Below, one piece after another: positions 1-4,959 of a stretch of DNA of 22,338 nt (position 1 is the stretch's first letter; each line of letters starts with the position of its first letter). Position numbers and translations under genes: made by a program. The notes below the pieces were generated by a model. The model searched no databases. It was not told the origin of the DNA and saw nothing but the letters and a program-made list of their open reading frames with translations. The stretch comes from a virus, in the IMG/VR virus record IMGVR_UViG_3300048904_000170, positions 1 to 22,338 of that record; one strand, given 5' to 3'.

Positions 1-324
1 GATTATTTCCTTATCAAAGGCACAGTTGTGAGCAATTACCGCTTCCGATCTTTGAAGGAATTTTCTAGTTCGTTCTGCGTATTCTTTAAACGGCTTTTCG
101 TTTTTGAGCATTTCGTTCGTGATATGCGTCTTCTTTTCAATTTCTTCTGCCACAGGACCAAAAGACGGCTTGGCAAGATAATGAAGCTCTTCTTGCGGTG
201 GATCATCTGTTGATAAATCTACTTTGCATCCGTAAAACTCCGTTATTTCAGGCTTGTATTCATCTCTTACAAGAGCAGTTCCTAAAAGACCGGTTGTTTC
301 CGTATCCATAACTACTACAATCAT
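1..324 (-). CDS. DnaQ-like 3'-5' exonuclease (DEDD family), C-terminus cut by window edge
   Basis: The reading frame starts at ATG 324-322 and stays open to base 1, so only the first 108 residues are present. Residues 6-12 (MDTETTGL region) match the Exo I motif DxE of DnaQ/RNase T-type exonucleases. The segment near residue 96 (VIAHNCAFDKE) matches Exo II, with the Asn and the Phe-Asp pair. Enzymes of this superfamily remove nucleotides from DNA or RNA 3' ends using two metal ions. In phages they act as proofreading subunits or nucleases of DNA metabolism. The ATG directly follows the TAA stop of the HNH gene (TAAATG). That start is supported by the family motif lying six residues in. The Exo III motif (HxxxxD or YxxxD) is outside the window, so DEDDh versus DEDDy cannot be decided. 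It sits in a nucleotide and DNA metabolism cluster with a HAD phosphatase, a dNTP diphosphohydrolase and MazG. Confidence 0.85.
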   Translation of the reverse strand, partial: MIVVVMDTETTGLLGTALVRDEYKPEITEFYGCKVDLSTDDPPQEELHYLAKPSFGPVAEEIEKKTHITNEMLKNEKPFKEYAERTRKFLQRSEAVIAHNCAFDKEII

Positions 325-933
325 TTAAGTTGCCTTTTGTCTTCTTAAAACCCAAGAGGCTTTTACGCTTGCACTACGCTTTTCTCTTTCTTGAATAGAC
401 CTAATTCTAGTTTTTTGTGTGTGACTTTTAATGGCCTTTGCTTCATCAGTATTTTGATAAGCTTTGATTTTATCTATGACTTCTTTAGGTCTTTTCTTTC
501 CAATTTTAGCTTCCGCCATTTTCTTTCTTGTTTCTTCAGAAAACTTTTTGCCTGTTTGAGACAAACCAGATTTAATTCTGGCATCTCTAGATGTCAATTT
601 TGAAATTATATTGTCGTATTTAGCTCGATTTCTTTCTACAAAATCATCATGATTATTTTTTGCAGTTCCAAGATAAAGGTGATTTGGATTTACACACCAA
701 AAATTGTCACACTCATGGCACACATAACCTTCTCCATTTTTCTTATTTTTATCAATTGACTTAACATTTAAATGAAATGACAATCTAGATGCAAGCCAAA
801 CCTGTCCATTATAACATGTTAATGGTCTGCGATTTGTAATGGGTTGGCCTTTAATTTCTCCTCTATCGCCTAAAACTGCTAAACAATCGCCAATTTTAAC
901 AAGCTTACGAGGAAATTTTATCGTCTGTGCCAT
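325..933 (-). CDS. HNH homing endonuclease (HNH_3 type with NUMOD3 repeats)
   Basis: 202 residues. Residues 70-100 carry an HNH core of the kind found in phage homing endonucleases: VCHECDN, then CVNPNHLYLGT, then NNHDDFVERN. His73 is the first His, Asn82/Asn84-His85 the middle element, and His95 the last. Residues 128-147 (GKKFSEETRKKMAEAKIGKK) and the following KRPKEVIDKIKAY segment look like one and a half NUMOD3 DNA-binding modules. The tail is Lys/Arg-rich and probably binds DNA. The start ATG lies 29 bases inside the end of the upstream HAD phosphatase gene. Its stop abuts the DnaQ-like start. The gene appears inserted between two metabolic genes as a free-standing selfish element. Its base composition looks more AT-rich than its neighbours. 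No strong Shine-Dalgarno is seen (weak AGG about 14 bases upstream). Confidence 0.88.
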   Translation of the reverse strand: MAQTIKFPRKLVKIGDCLAVLGDRGEIKGQPITNRRPLTCYNGQVWLASRLSFHLNVKSIDKNKKNGEGYVCHECDNFWCVNPNHLYLGTAKNNHDDFVERNRAKYDNIISKLTSRDARIKSGLSQTGKKFSEETRKKMAEAKIGKKRPKEVIDKIKAYQNTDEAKAIKSHTQKTRIRSIQEREKRSASVKASWVLRRQKAT

Positions 934-1351
934 TTAAGTAATTAACCTGCATAGTTGTTATACCAAGCTCTTGAAATGGTTCAAGATTTTGGGCTGAGTT
1001 ATCCCATACCATACCTATTCCCTCAAGTCTAGGACCAAAAATCTCAATTGCTAGTTTAATTTTGAGTTCATGACATGGCAAATAACTATCTTCTGGCCTC
1101 ATAACTAATCCAGATGCTAATACCTTGTGTTTAACTAACCATTCAAGAGTTATCTGTCGCCAGCGCTCATTACGACTTGTAAGCAACACCACTTGCCAAC
1201 CGAGCAAAGCCATAGCATTAACAGCTTTGATTACTGGCATAATTGGCTTGTCGTCAACAGACTTGGGATGGTAAGTTTCCCATTGACCAAGCCAAGGATC
1301 GCGCCAAGCTGCGTCAGTAATAGTATGATCGATGTCACACAAAAGAATCAT
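905..1351 (-). CDS. HAD-superfamily phosphatase resembling the polynucleotide kinase 3'-phosphatase domain
   Basis: 148 residues containing the four HAD motifs. Motif I is CDIDHTITD (Asp6 nucleophile, Asp8 acid/base, residues 5-13). Motif II is LLTSRN (Thr58/Ser59). A motif III Lys lies in HELKIK (Lys97 or Lys99). Motif IV is MVWDNSAQN (Asp117). The pattern with YHPKSVDDKP after motif I, a long helix, TSRN, WL, and ELGI at the end resembles the phosphatase half of T4 polynucleotide kinase as I know it. Repair of DNA or RNA 3'-phosphates, or nucleotide dephosphorylation, is therefore the likely role. No kinase P-loop domain is attached. The start overlaps the stop of the upstream diphosphohydrolase gene as ATGA, indicating translational coupling. 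The 3' end overlaps the HNH gene by 29 bases, so the last residues (about NYLNGTDDKISS) may have changed when the HNH gene arrived. Confidence 0.82.
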   Translation of the reverse strand: MILLCDIDHTITDAAWRDPWLGQWETYHPKSVDDKPIMPVIKAVNAMALLGWQVVLLTSRNERWRQITLEWLVKHKVLASGLVMRPEDSYLPCHELKIKLAIEIFGPRLEGIGMVWDNSAQNLEPFQELGITTMQVNYLNGTDDKISS

Positions 1352-2163
1352 TGTGGAAGTCCAAATTCATCTAATTGCGTAAAATTTGAAATGTCGTCAT
1401 CAACCTCCTTTAATAAACGTTCCACTTCCGCTTTCCTATTGTGTAGAAAAGAAAGAAGTTCTTCGTTACCAAGTGCAGGGAGTTTTGCAAGAAGGTTATT
1501 TATGTATCCAATTAAATCTTCAGTCTTTTTCTTTAATCTATGAGAAGATTTAATGCGGCCATCGATTGTATAATAACCATAAGAAAGGGCCGTCTTTGCA
1601 TTAAGTATAGAATTAATTTTATCGAGCACGTATTCTTTTGCTTCTTGCTTTGAACTTGATACAACTGCTTTCGGCCTCTCTGAAGTCATCTTTTCTATAA
1701 GCTCAGAAAACTTCCCCTTGACAGGTCTATTGTCATTCAAAGTTCCTTGTGCTTCAGCATCTAAAATAATAGCACAACAAGCCATAACATGCCCAAGATG
1801 ATGCACGCCACTATCTTCGGCAATGTCTTGTCCATCAATCCAGGCCATAAGATGGCGCATGGCAGCATCATAATAAATACTAGCAGAAACATTTTGGTCG
1901 CGCCAATTGTAAGGGCCGTATTTCTTAGCACCATTTGCCATTGCGCCCATTAGATGCAGTAAAGCCGTCGTTGGCACATTAAACATTGATGGCTTTTGAA
2001 CGCCATGCATTGTCTTAGGATTGTCATCAGGATAGGGCTTGCCATGATCTTTTGGATCAATTTCAAATTTTGGATCAATGTTCATTTTTGCATCTTTCAT
2101 AACATAGGTATCGCCGTCTGCGCCAAGTCCTACAACTTCCCCGTCTAGAATGCCAAGCTTCAT
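1348..2163 (-). CDS. dATP/dGTP diphosphohydrolase-domain protein (MazZ-like N-terminal domain) with unknown C-terminal helical region
   Basis: 271 residues. Residues 80-136 match the phage dATP/dGTP diphosphohydrolase N-terminal domain family (related to MazZ, a MazG-fold enzyme). The segment contains KYGPYNWR at 81-88, AMRHLMAWIDGQD at 101-113, then EDSG and HHLGHVMACCAI with the conserved acidic and His residues. Family members hydrolyse dGTP or dATP to the monophosphate plus pyrophosphate. Residues 150-271 form a charged, Leu-rich, probably helical extension that I do not recognise. The start overlaps the MazG stop by four bases (ATGA), and the stop overlaps the HAD start in the same way. 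The three enzymes are thus translationally coupled. They probably shape the dNTP pool during infection, favouring phage synthesis or depleting host or alarmone nucleotides. Function beyond family membership is inference. Confidence 0.85.
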   Translation of the reverse strand: MKLGILDGEVVGLGADGDTYVMKDAKMNIDPKFEIDPKDHGKPYPDDNPKTMHGVQKPSMFNVPTTALLHLMGAMANGAKKYGPYNWRDQNVSASIYYDAAMRHLMAWIDGQDIAEDSGVHHLGHVMACCAIILDAEAQGTLNDNRPVKGKFSELIEKMTSERPKAVVSSSKQEAKEYVLDKINSILNAKTALSYGYYTIDGRIKSSHRLKKKTEDLIGYINNLLAKLPALGNEELLSFLHNRKAEVERLLKEVDDDISNFTQLDEFGLPQ

Positions 2164-2564
2164 CGGTTATCACCACTTCCTGAAATCTTGTTGCGCTTTG
2201 CTCTATCTGCAAGCTTTTGAACATTCTGTTCTATAACTTCTTCAAAATTATATCCTAGTTCATCTGCCATTCGAACAGTGTACCAAAGAAGATCGCCAAG
2301 CTCTAATAGAAGTTCTCTGCGGACTTCTTCGGAAATTTTACCTCCTGCATCTCGCCAAATCTTTTTTACTTTACCTTGAACTTCGCCAGCTTCGCCAAGA
2401 CCAAGAGCGCAATATGTTACAGCAACAAGTGAGCCAGTACCGCCCTCCGGATACAATCCAGTTGCTTTTGTAAATTCTGTGTAAGCTTTTAGCCGACCGA
2501 TTTCAGATACAACAAGGTAAAATTCGTCAATATCTGAAGCGTCTTCAATGATAGAATCAGCCAT
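2160..2564 (-). CDS. MazG-family nucleotide pyrophosphohydrolase
   Basis: 134 residues from the chosen start at 2564. The MazG signature is clear: GLGEAGEVQGKVKKIWRD gives E58xxE61, and LLLELGDLLWYTVRMADELG gives E88xxD91, the four acidic residues that bind magnesium in all-alpha NTP pyrophosphatases. Such enzymes convert NTPs or dNTPs to NMPs plus PPi. Phage MazG proteins have been linked to dNTP salvage and to lowering stress nucleotides. The longer frame opening at 2621 is rejected because AGGAG lies 8-9 bases before the internal ATG at 2564, while the upstream codons overlap the preceding gene. The start overlaps that gene's stop by eight bases. The stop overlaps the next gene as ATGA. 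The length is typical of a single-domain phage MazG. Confidence 0.9.
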   Translation of the reverse strand: MADSIIEDASDIDEFYLVVSEIGRLKAYTEFTKATGLYPEGGTGSLVAVTYCALGLGEAGEVQGKVKKIWRDAGGKISEEVRRELLLELGDLLWYTVRMADELGYNFEEVIEQNVQKLADRAKRNKISGSGDNR

Positions 2565-2835
2565 TATTGTTTCTCCTAGCATTTGCAACAGCAACCTCAA
2601 CAACATCTTCCGGCATATCAAGATACTTCAACAGAGTAACAACATTATCGCGGAAATGGTCAAGCATTTCAATGGGCTTGGCTCCCTTAAGGTCGCTAGC
2701 AGGTGATTTACAAGCAACTAGAATAATTCCAGTAACAACAAGCTCTGTCATCTTCAATACTGAATCAAAACCTTGTCCAGCCCGAAGTTGAGTTTGCATA
2801 ATCTGAGCGATATGAATTTTTGCCTGATCATTCAT
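2557..2835 (-). CDS. Small phage protein of unknown function upstream of mazG
   Basis: 92 residues, soluble and probably mostly helical, with the segment QTQLRAGQGFDSVLKMTELV and a C-terminal MPEDVVEVAVANARRN helix. No catalytic motif is recognised. The start ATG at 2835 has AAGGGA about eight bases upstream. The gene is first in a leftward group that continues through overlapping starts into MazG, the diphosphohydrolase and the HAD phosphatase. This suggests co-expression, and possibly a role as an accessory of that nucleotide module. The end of this gene carries the Shine-Dalgarno of MazG. Upstream lies a 151-base non-coding stretch with the rightward terminator described separately. Confidence 0.75.
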   Translation of the reverse strand: MNDQAKIHIAQIMQTQLRAGQGFDSVLKMTELVVTGIILVACKSPASDLKGAKPIEMLDHFRDNVVTLLKYLDMPEDVVEVAVANARRNNNG

Positions 2836-2846
2836 CGGTCGATCCC

Positions 2847-2875
2847 TTGACTAACAGCCTTTGGTTTCCTATCCT
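2847..2875 (+). promoter_or_regulatory. Candidate sigma70-type promoter reading rightward
   Basis: TTGACT at 2847-2852 and TATCCT at 2870-2875 are separated by 17 bases on the plus strand, opposite to all neighbouring genes. Transcription would begin near 2882 and run into a strong terminator at 2927-2953. The -35 matches 5 of 6 consensus bases and the -10 matches 4 of 6. A chance match is quite possible. The value of the call rests on its pairing with the terminator. Confidence 0.3.
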
Positions 2876-2881
2876 TCGAGT

Positions 2882-2953
2882 TGAGCCATCCGGCTCCGAC
2901 TCGGTTGTCGTTTCCCCCTCCGACTTGGGCGCCCCAAACGGGGCGCTCTTTTT
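2882..2953 (+). ncRNA. Candidate small structured RNA transcribed rightward in the leftward arm
   Basis: The stretch begins with a GAGCC/GGCTC hairpin (2883-2887 with 2892-2896, loop ATCC). It contains two copies of CTCCGACT (2894-2901 and 2918-2925) and ends in a 9-bp GC-rich terminator hairpin followed by five T. It lies between two leftward genes and has no ORF of note. If the promoter at 2847 is real, the product is about 70 nucleotides. Target and function are unknown. It could instead be a leftover terminator with no transcript. Confidence 0.3.
2927..2953 (+). terminator. Rho-independent terminator, rightward orientation
   Basis: GGGCGCCCC (2927-2935) pairs with GGGGCGCTC (2940-2948), nine pairs including one G-U, around an AAAC loop, and is followed at once by TTTTT (2949-2953). 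On the minus strand the hairpin is followed by AAGTCGG, so it should not act on the leftward genes. It must serve rightward transcription, or be a relic. Confidence 0.7.
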
Positions 2954-2962
2954 GTTGTCGAA

Positions 2963-2980
2963 GACTACAACTTTGTAGTC
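2963..2980. repeat. Perfect inverted repeat downstream of a leftward gene
   Basis: GACTACAA (2963-2970) and TTGTAGTC (2973-2980) are perfect complements around CT. They sit seven bases beyond the stop of the 2987-3199 gene. Neither strand has a T-tract after the stem, so a protein operator or RNA-stabilising 3' hairpin is as likely as a terminator. Confidence 0.5.
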
Positions 2981-2986
2981 AAAGAC

Positions 2987-3199
2987 TCAACTTATCTTTT
3001 TTGTATTGTTCTCTGCAACAACAGACGCAGCAACTAAAGACTCACCAATTTTTCTAGCTTCAGTTGGCGTCAACATACCATCAATAAGAAGATTGTGATT
3101 ATAATCTTTCAAGGAAAACAGAACAAAAGTTCCTGAAGGTTCGGAATGCCACTGAGCACCATATTGAAGCTGTTCTTTATTGTTCATTTCAACTGCCAT
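2987..3199 (-). CDS. Small phage protein of unknown function
   Basis: 70 residues with no recognised domain. It is predicted to be a small mixed alpha/beta protein with a beta-rich N-terminal half (TFVLFSLKDY, NLLIDGML) and a helical LTPTEARKIGESLVAASVVAE segment. The start at ATG 3199 is chosen because AAGGA lies eight bases upstream, inside the end of the preceding gene, which it overlaps by 11 bases. An internal ATG at residue 5 is the alternative. It is part of a leftward pair with the 66-residue gene upstream. Confidence 0.7.
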   Translation of the reverse strand: MAVEMNNKEQLQYGAQWHSEPSGTFVLFSLKDYNHNLLIDGMLTPTEARKIGESLVAASVVAENNTKKIS

Positions 3200-3389
3200 C
3201 TGTCATATCCTTAAGAGCTTGATTGATTTTAACCCTTGCTTCGTCTTTTATTTCTTGAAACATCTTTTTACCAACATCACCCAAATTAGAAGAATTTTCA
3301 ATTAAATTAAAACCATCAATCCATTTGCAAAGTCTTTGAGCGTGCTGCAAAGCAATTTGCACTTGCGCTAACAATTGTTCATCGGTCAT
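3189..3389 (-). CDS. Small helical phage protein of unknown function
   Basis: 66 residues, nearly all predicted helix (MTDEQLLAQVQIALQHAQRL, then KKMFQEIKDEARVKINQALK). No motif identifies a function. AAAGGA is present about nine bases before the ATG at 3389. It overlaps the following gene by 11 bases, which suggests coupling. It sits immediately downstream of a tRNA gene in the leftward transcript. Confidence 0.7.
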   Translation of the reverse strand: MTDEQLLAQVQIALQHAQRLCKWIDGFNLIENSSNLGDVGKKMFQEIKDEARVKINQALKDMTDGS

Positions 3390-3425
3390 AAGTCGTTTCC
3401 TTTTATACTAATACTTATGTAATAG

Positions 3426-3500
3426 TGGCCCCTATGGCGCGAATCGAACGCGCGTCTTCCTAGTGTAAACTAGTCGCTCTACCTACTGAGCTACACAGGG
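3426..3500 (-). tRNA. tRNA gene with unusual 6-base anticodon loop, best read as tRNA-Val(TAC)
   Basis: Read on the minus strand, a 7-bp acceptor stem pairs CCCTGTG with CATAGGG (one G-U), followed by discriminator G and an encoded CCA. The D arm is TA-GCTC-AGTAGGTA-GAGC. The T arm is GCGCG-TTCGATT-CGCGC. The anticodon stem is CTAG/CTAG, with the next outward pair mismatched (A-G), and the enclosed loop is TTTACA, six bases instead of seven. Taking the second T as U33 gives anticodon TAC (Val) with A37, the most sensible reading. Taking the first T as U33 gives TTA, which would read the UAA stop codon but would put C at 37. The gene is flanked by inverted copies of TAAGTATTAG. Whether it is functional or decayed cannot be told from sequence alone. 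Confidence 0.75.
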
Positions 3501-3505
3501 GTGAC

Positions 3506-3542
3506 TTCGTTAAGTATTAGACAAAGTCTAATATTTAGCGAA
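3506..3542. repeat. Long inverted repeat abutting the 5' end of the tRNA gene
   Basis: Bases 3506-3522 pair with 3526-3542 as a 17-bp stem with two G-T pairs around an AAA loop. The core TATTAGAC/GTCTAATA is perfect. It begins six bases from the tRNA 5' end in the leftward transcript. A processing hairpin, transcript stabiliser or protein-binding palindrome are all possible. There is no T-tract typical of a terminator. Confidence 0.6.
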
Positions 3543-3552
3543 AGTCAGAAAC

Positions 3553-3636
3553 TTAATGGAAAAATCCCAATAGCCACAGAATTAGCAGAATTGGAATAGG
3601 CACACCTAACAGCCAAAGAAGTCCCATGCGTCCCAT
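3553..3636 (-). CDS. 27-residue hydrophobic peptide (single membrane segment)
   Basis: The ORF reads MGRMGLLWLLGVPIPILLIL and continues WLLGFFH before TAA. This is essentially one membrane-spanning helix with a Gly-Val-Pro-Ile-Pro kink. Near-identical layouts (MGR, WLLGVPIP, hydrophobic, ending in a short polar tail) are familiar to me as tiny unannotated proteins in proteobacteria and their phages. Function is unknown. The SD GGAG lies about six bases upstream of the ATG. The ATG follows the preceding gene's stop directly, with one base between (TAAAATG context). The good ribosome site and tight spacing argue that it is expressed. It is near the lysis gene, so a role in membrane disruption is possible but unsupported. 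Confidence 0.7.
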   Translation of the reverse strand: MGRMGLLWLLGVPIPILLILWLLGFFH

Positions 3637-3637
3637 T

Positions 3638-3835
3638 TTACTCTCCTTCATCATCAACGATGTCATCAAACGGCGGGGAAATTTCCTCAATACTTTCTCC
3701 AGTTTCCATATTTATGTATTTATACCAAGTTCCTTCTTGTGTTTCATCTCCATAAATAACAACATGCTTGAGTCGTCCTAAATCTCCCACAGCTGGAAAA
3801 GACACTTCTGCGGATTCATTTGGTTCTTTCGTCAT
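3638..3835 (-). CDS. Small acidic phage protein of unknown function
   Basis: 65 residues from ATG 3835, very acidic at the C-terminus (SPPFDDIVDDEGE). It has a central beta-like stretch (LKHVVIYGDETQEGTWYKYI) that resembles a small SH3-like or single-strand-binding fold only loosely. The longer frame opening at 3907 would run deep into the upstream Cys-rich gene and has no SD, so the internal start is used. AGGAAA lies 11 bases upstream. It sits between the Cys-rich secreted protein and the 27-residue peptide, downstream of the endolysin. Confidence 0.65.
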   Translation of the reverse strand: MTKEPNESAEVSFPAVGDLGRLKHVVIYGDETQEGTWYKYINMETGESIEEISPPFDDIVDDEGE

Positions 3836-3836
3836 A

Positions 3837-4043
3837 TTATGACATTTCCTGAGGAATGTAAATACAACGTACATTAACACCTTGTTGGCAGATGTGACAT
3901 TGCCCATCTTTACTAGGCATTTGCATTACGCTTCCAAGATTTTTCATAACTTCTGGACAAGGTGCCGGATGGCAGTCGCGATCACTGCAACATGCTTGAT
4001 CATAGAAGCTGTGAGCCAAAACTACTAATAACAGAATTGTCAA
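3837..4043 (-). CDS. Small cysteine-rich secreted protein behind the endolysin, probable TTG start
   Basis: From TTG at 4043-4041 the product has 68 residues. A hydrophobic N-terminal segment (TILLLVVLAHSF) looks like a signal peptide or anchor. It is followed by seven cysteines (near residues 18, 19, 24, 29, 49, 52 and 60), suggesting an exported, disulfide-bonded or metal-binding protein. TTG is chosen because AGGAG (4051-4055) lies exactly seven bases upstream and TTG follows the endolysin stop by two bases. The ATG at 4085 lacks an SD and would overlap the endolysin by 40 bases. The position directly after an endolysin is where spanins or other lysis accessories usually lie. No clear lipobox or Rz-like coiled coil is seen, so a lysis role is only suggested by context. 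Confidence 0.65.
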   Translation of the reverse strand: MTILLLVVLAHSFYDQACCSDRDCHPAPCPEVMKNLGSVMQMPSKDGQCHICQQGVNVRCIYIPQEMS

Positions 4044-4045
4044 TT

Positions 4046-4837
4046 TCAGTCTCCTAGATGTAGAATATCCACAATAATAGACCAAGTGCGAGGTCCAACT
4101 ATACCATCTGCAACAAGCTGGTGTTGACGTTGAAATTCACGAACCTTTGACTCAGTCTTCGCACCAAATTGACCATCAATTGGCTCCGCACCAACTGCCT
4201 TTTGAACGGTCTTTACATCTTCGCCTGAATCGCCACGTCTAAGGGTTTCGCGCCCTTGGTCGTCCACTGGAACAATTGGTTCCGGTTTCGGAGCATCACC
4301 GCCAATAATCTGAGCAACTTTGAGCCTAAAATCAACCATATTGATTCCGGCAGGATCAATCTTTCTGCCTTTTGGCAAGCAATATTCTTTGTGACCTGCA
4401 ACCATTTCGGCGCCAAATTTCTTCCATCGGCAAATTGCTGCGCAAATTTGAACATATGCTTCAACTTGCTTATCGGGCCAAGGTTCACCAACTCCGCTAT
4501 TCTCAGCTTCAATGCCAAGCATATTTCCGTTGCCGTTGCTGATACCATGCCACAAACCTCTTCCTGCATGATTCGCACGGCCTGCCGCGATGATATACGC
4601 TGTACCGTCTCGGCCTAATAATATTTGGCATAGTGGTCCAGGTAAATCCGAACGACCATTTACTACTGTTCCCAATGATGGAGCATTTTTGCCCGGTTGT
4701 GATGCTGTATGATGGCATATTATACCTTTAATGTTTAGAATACCGCGACCGCGAGTCTTCCAATTGGGATACTCTGAAACCTTTACGCCAGCGCGTAAGA
4801 GAACTTGTGGCAAATCGAAGTTATTCGCGAAAGACAT
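4046..4837 (-). CDS. Endolysin: N-acetylmuramoyl-L-alanine amidase (Amidase_2) with C-terminal peptidoglycan-binding domain
   Basis: 263 residues. Residues 35-178 form an Amidase_2/T7-lysozyme-like domain: IICHHTAS (His42/43), GRDGTAYIIAAGRANHAG, a second His in AGHKEYCLPKG (His149), and GRKIDPAG (Lys159, Asp161). These are the expected zinc-binding and catalytic residues. After a Pro-rich linker (about 182-192), residues 194-258 match a peptidoglycan-binding domain 1 (LRRGDSGEDVKTVQ, DGQFGAKTESKVREFQ, DGIVGPRTW). The enzyme cleaves the bond between MurNAc and L-Ala in the host wall at lysis. A two-domain layout with the binding domain at the C-terminus is common. There is no signal peptide or SAR-like N-terminus, so a holin should release it. 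GGAG lies seven bases before the ATG. Confidence 0.93.
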   Translation of the reverse strand: MSFANNFDLPQVLLRAGVKVSEYPNWKTRGRGILNIKGIICHHTASQPGKNAPSLGTVVNGRSDLPGPLCQILLGRDGTAYIIAAGRANHAGRGLWHGISNGNGNMLGIEAENSGVGEPWPDKQVEAYVQICAAICRWKKFGAEMVAGHKEYCLPKGRKIDPAGINMVDFRLKVAQIIGGDAPKPEPIVPVDDQGRETLRRGDSGEDVKTVQKAVGAEPIDGQFGAKTESKVREFQRQHQLVADGIVGPRTWSIIVDILHLGD

Positions 4838-4875
4838 GGTATTACTCCATATGGATGTAAACTAACGTTATAATA

Positions 4876-4949
4876 TGGATCGCCCGCTTGGATTCGAACC
4901 AAGATTGGAAGATTCAAAATCTTCAGTCCTGCCGTTAGACGACGGGCGA
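4876..4949 (-). tRNA. tRNA-Gln(TTG)
   Basis: On the minus strand the acceptor stem TCGCCCG pairs perfectly with CGGGCGA, followed by T73 and an encoded CCA. The anticodon stem GAAGA/TCTTC encloses TTTTGAA, giving anticodon TTG with A37. The T arm is CTTGG-TTCGAAT-CCAAG. The D arm is short (GTCT with GGAC). All arms are regular. It reads CAA glutamine codons, which this phage uses often. It lies alone between the endolysin and a 183-residue unknown. Confidence 0.95.
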
Positions 4950-4959
4950 TCAACTTGCT

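Noticed and set aside
1348-2163. 2-aminoadenine (Z) genome
   Set aside because: A MazZ-like domain alone is not enough. No PurZ or DatZ is in the window, and many phages with ordinary DNA have this domain.
2963-2980. Terminator for the leftward 2987-3199 gene
   Set aside because: The inverted repeat is perfect but has a two-base loop and no T-tract on the minus strand.
3426-3500. Ochre-suppressor tRNA (anticodon TTA)
   Set aside because: This reading would place C at position 37, where a purine is nearly universal. TAC with A37 is better. Kept only as a remote alternative.
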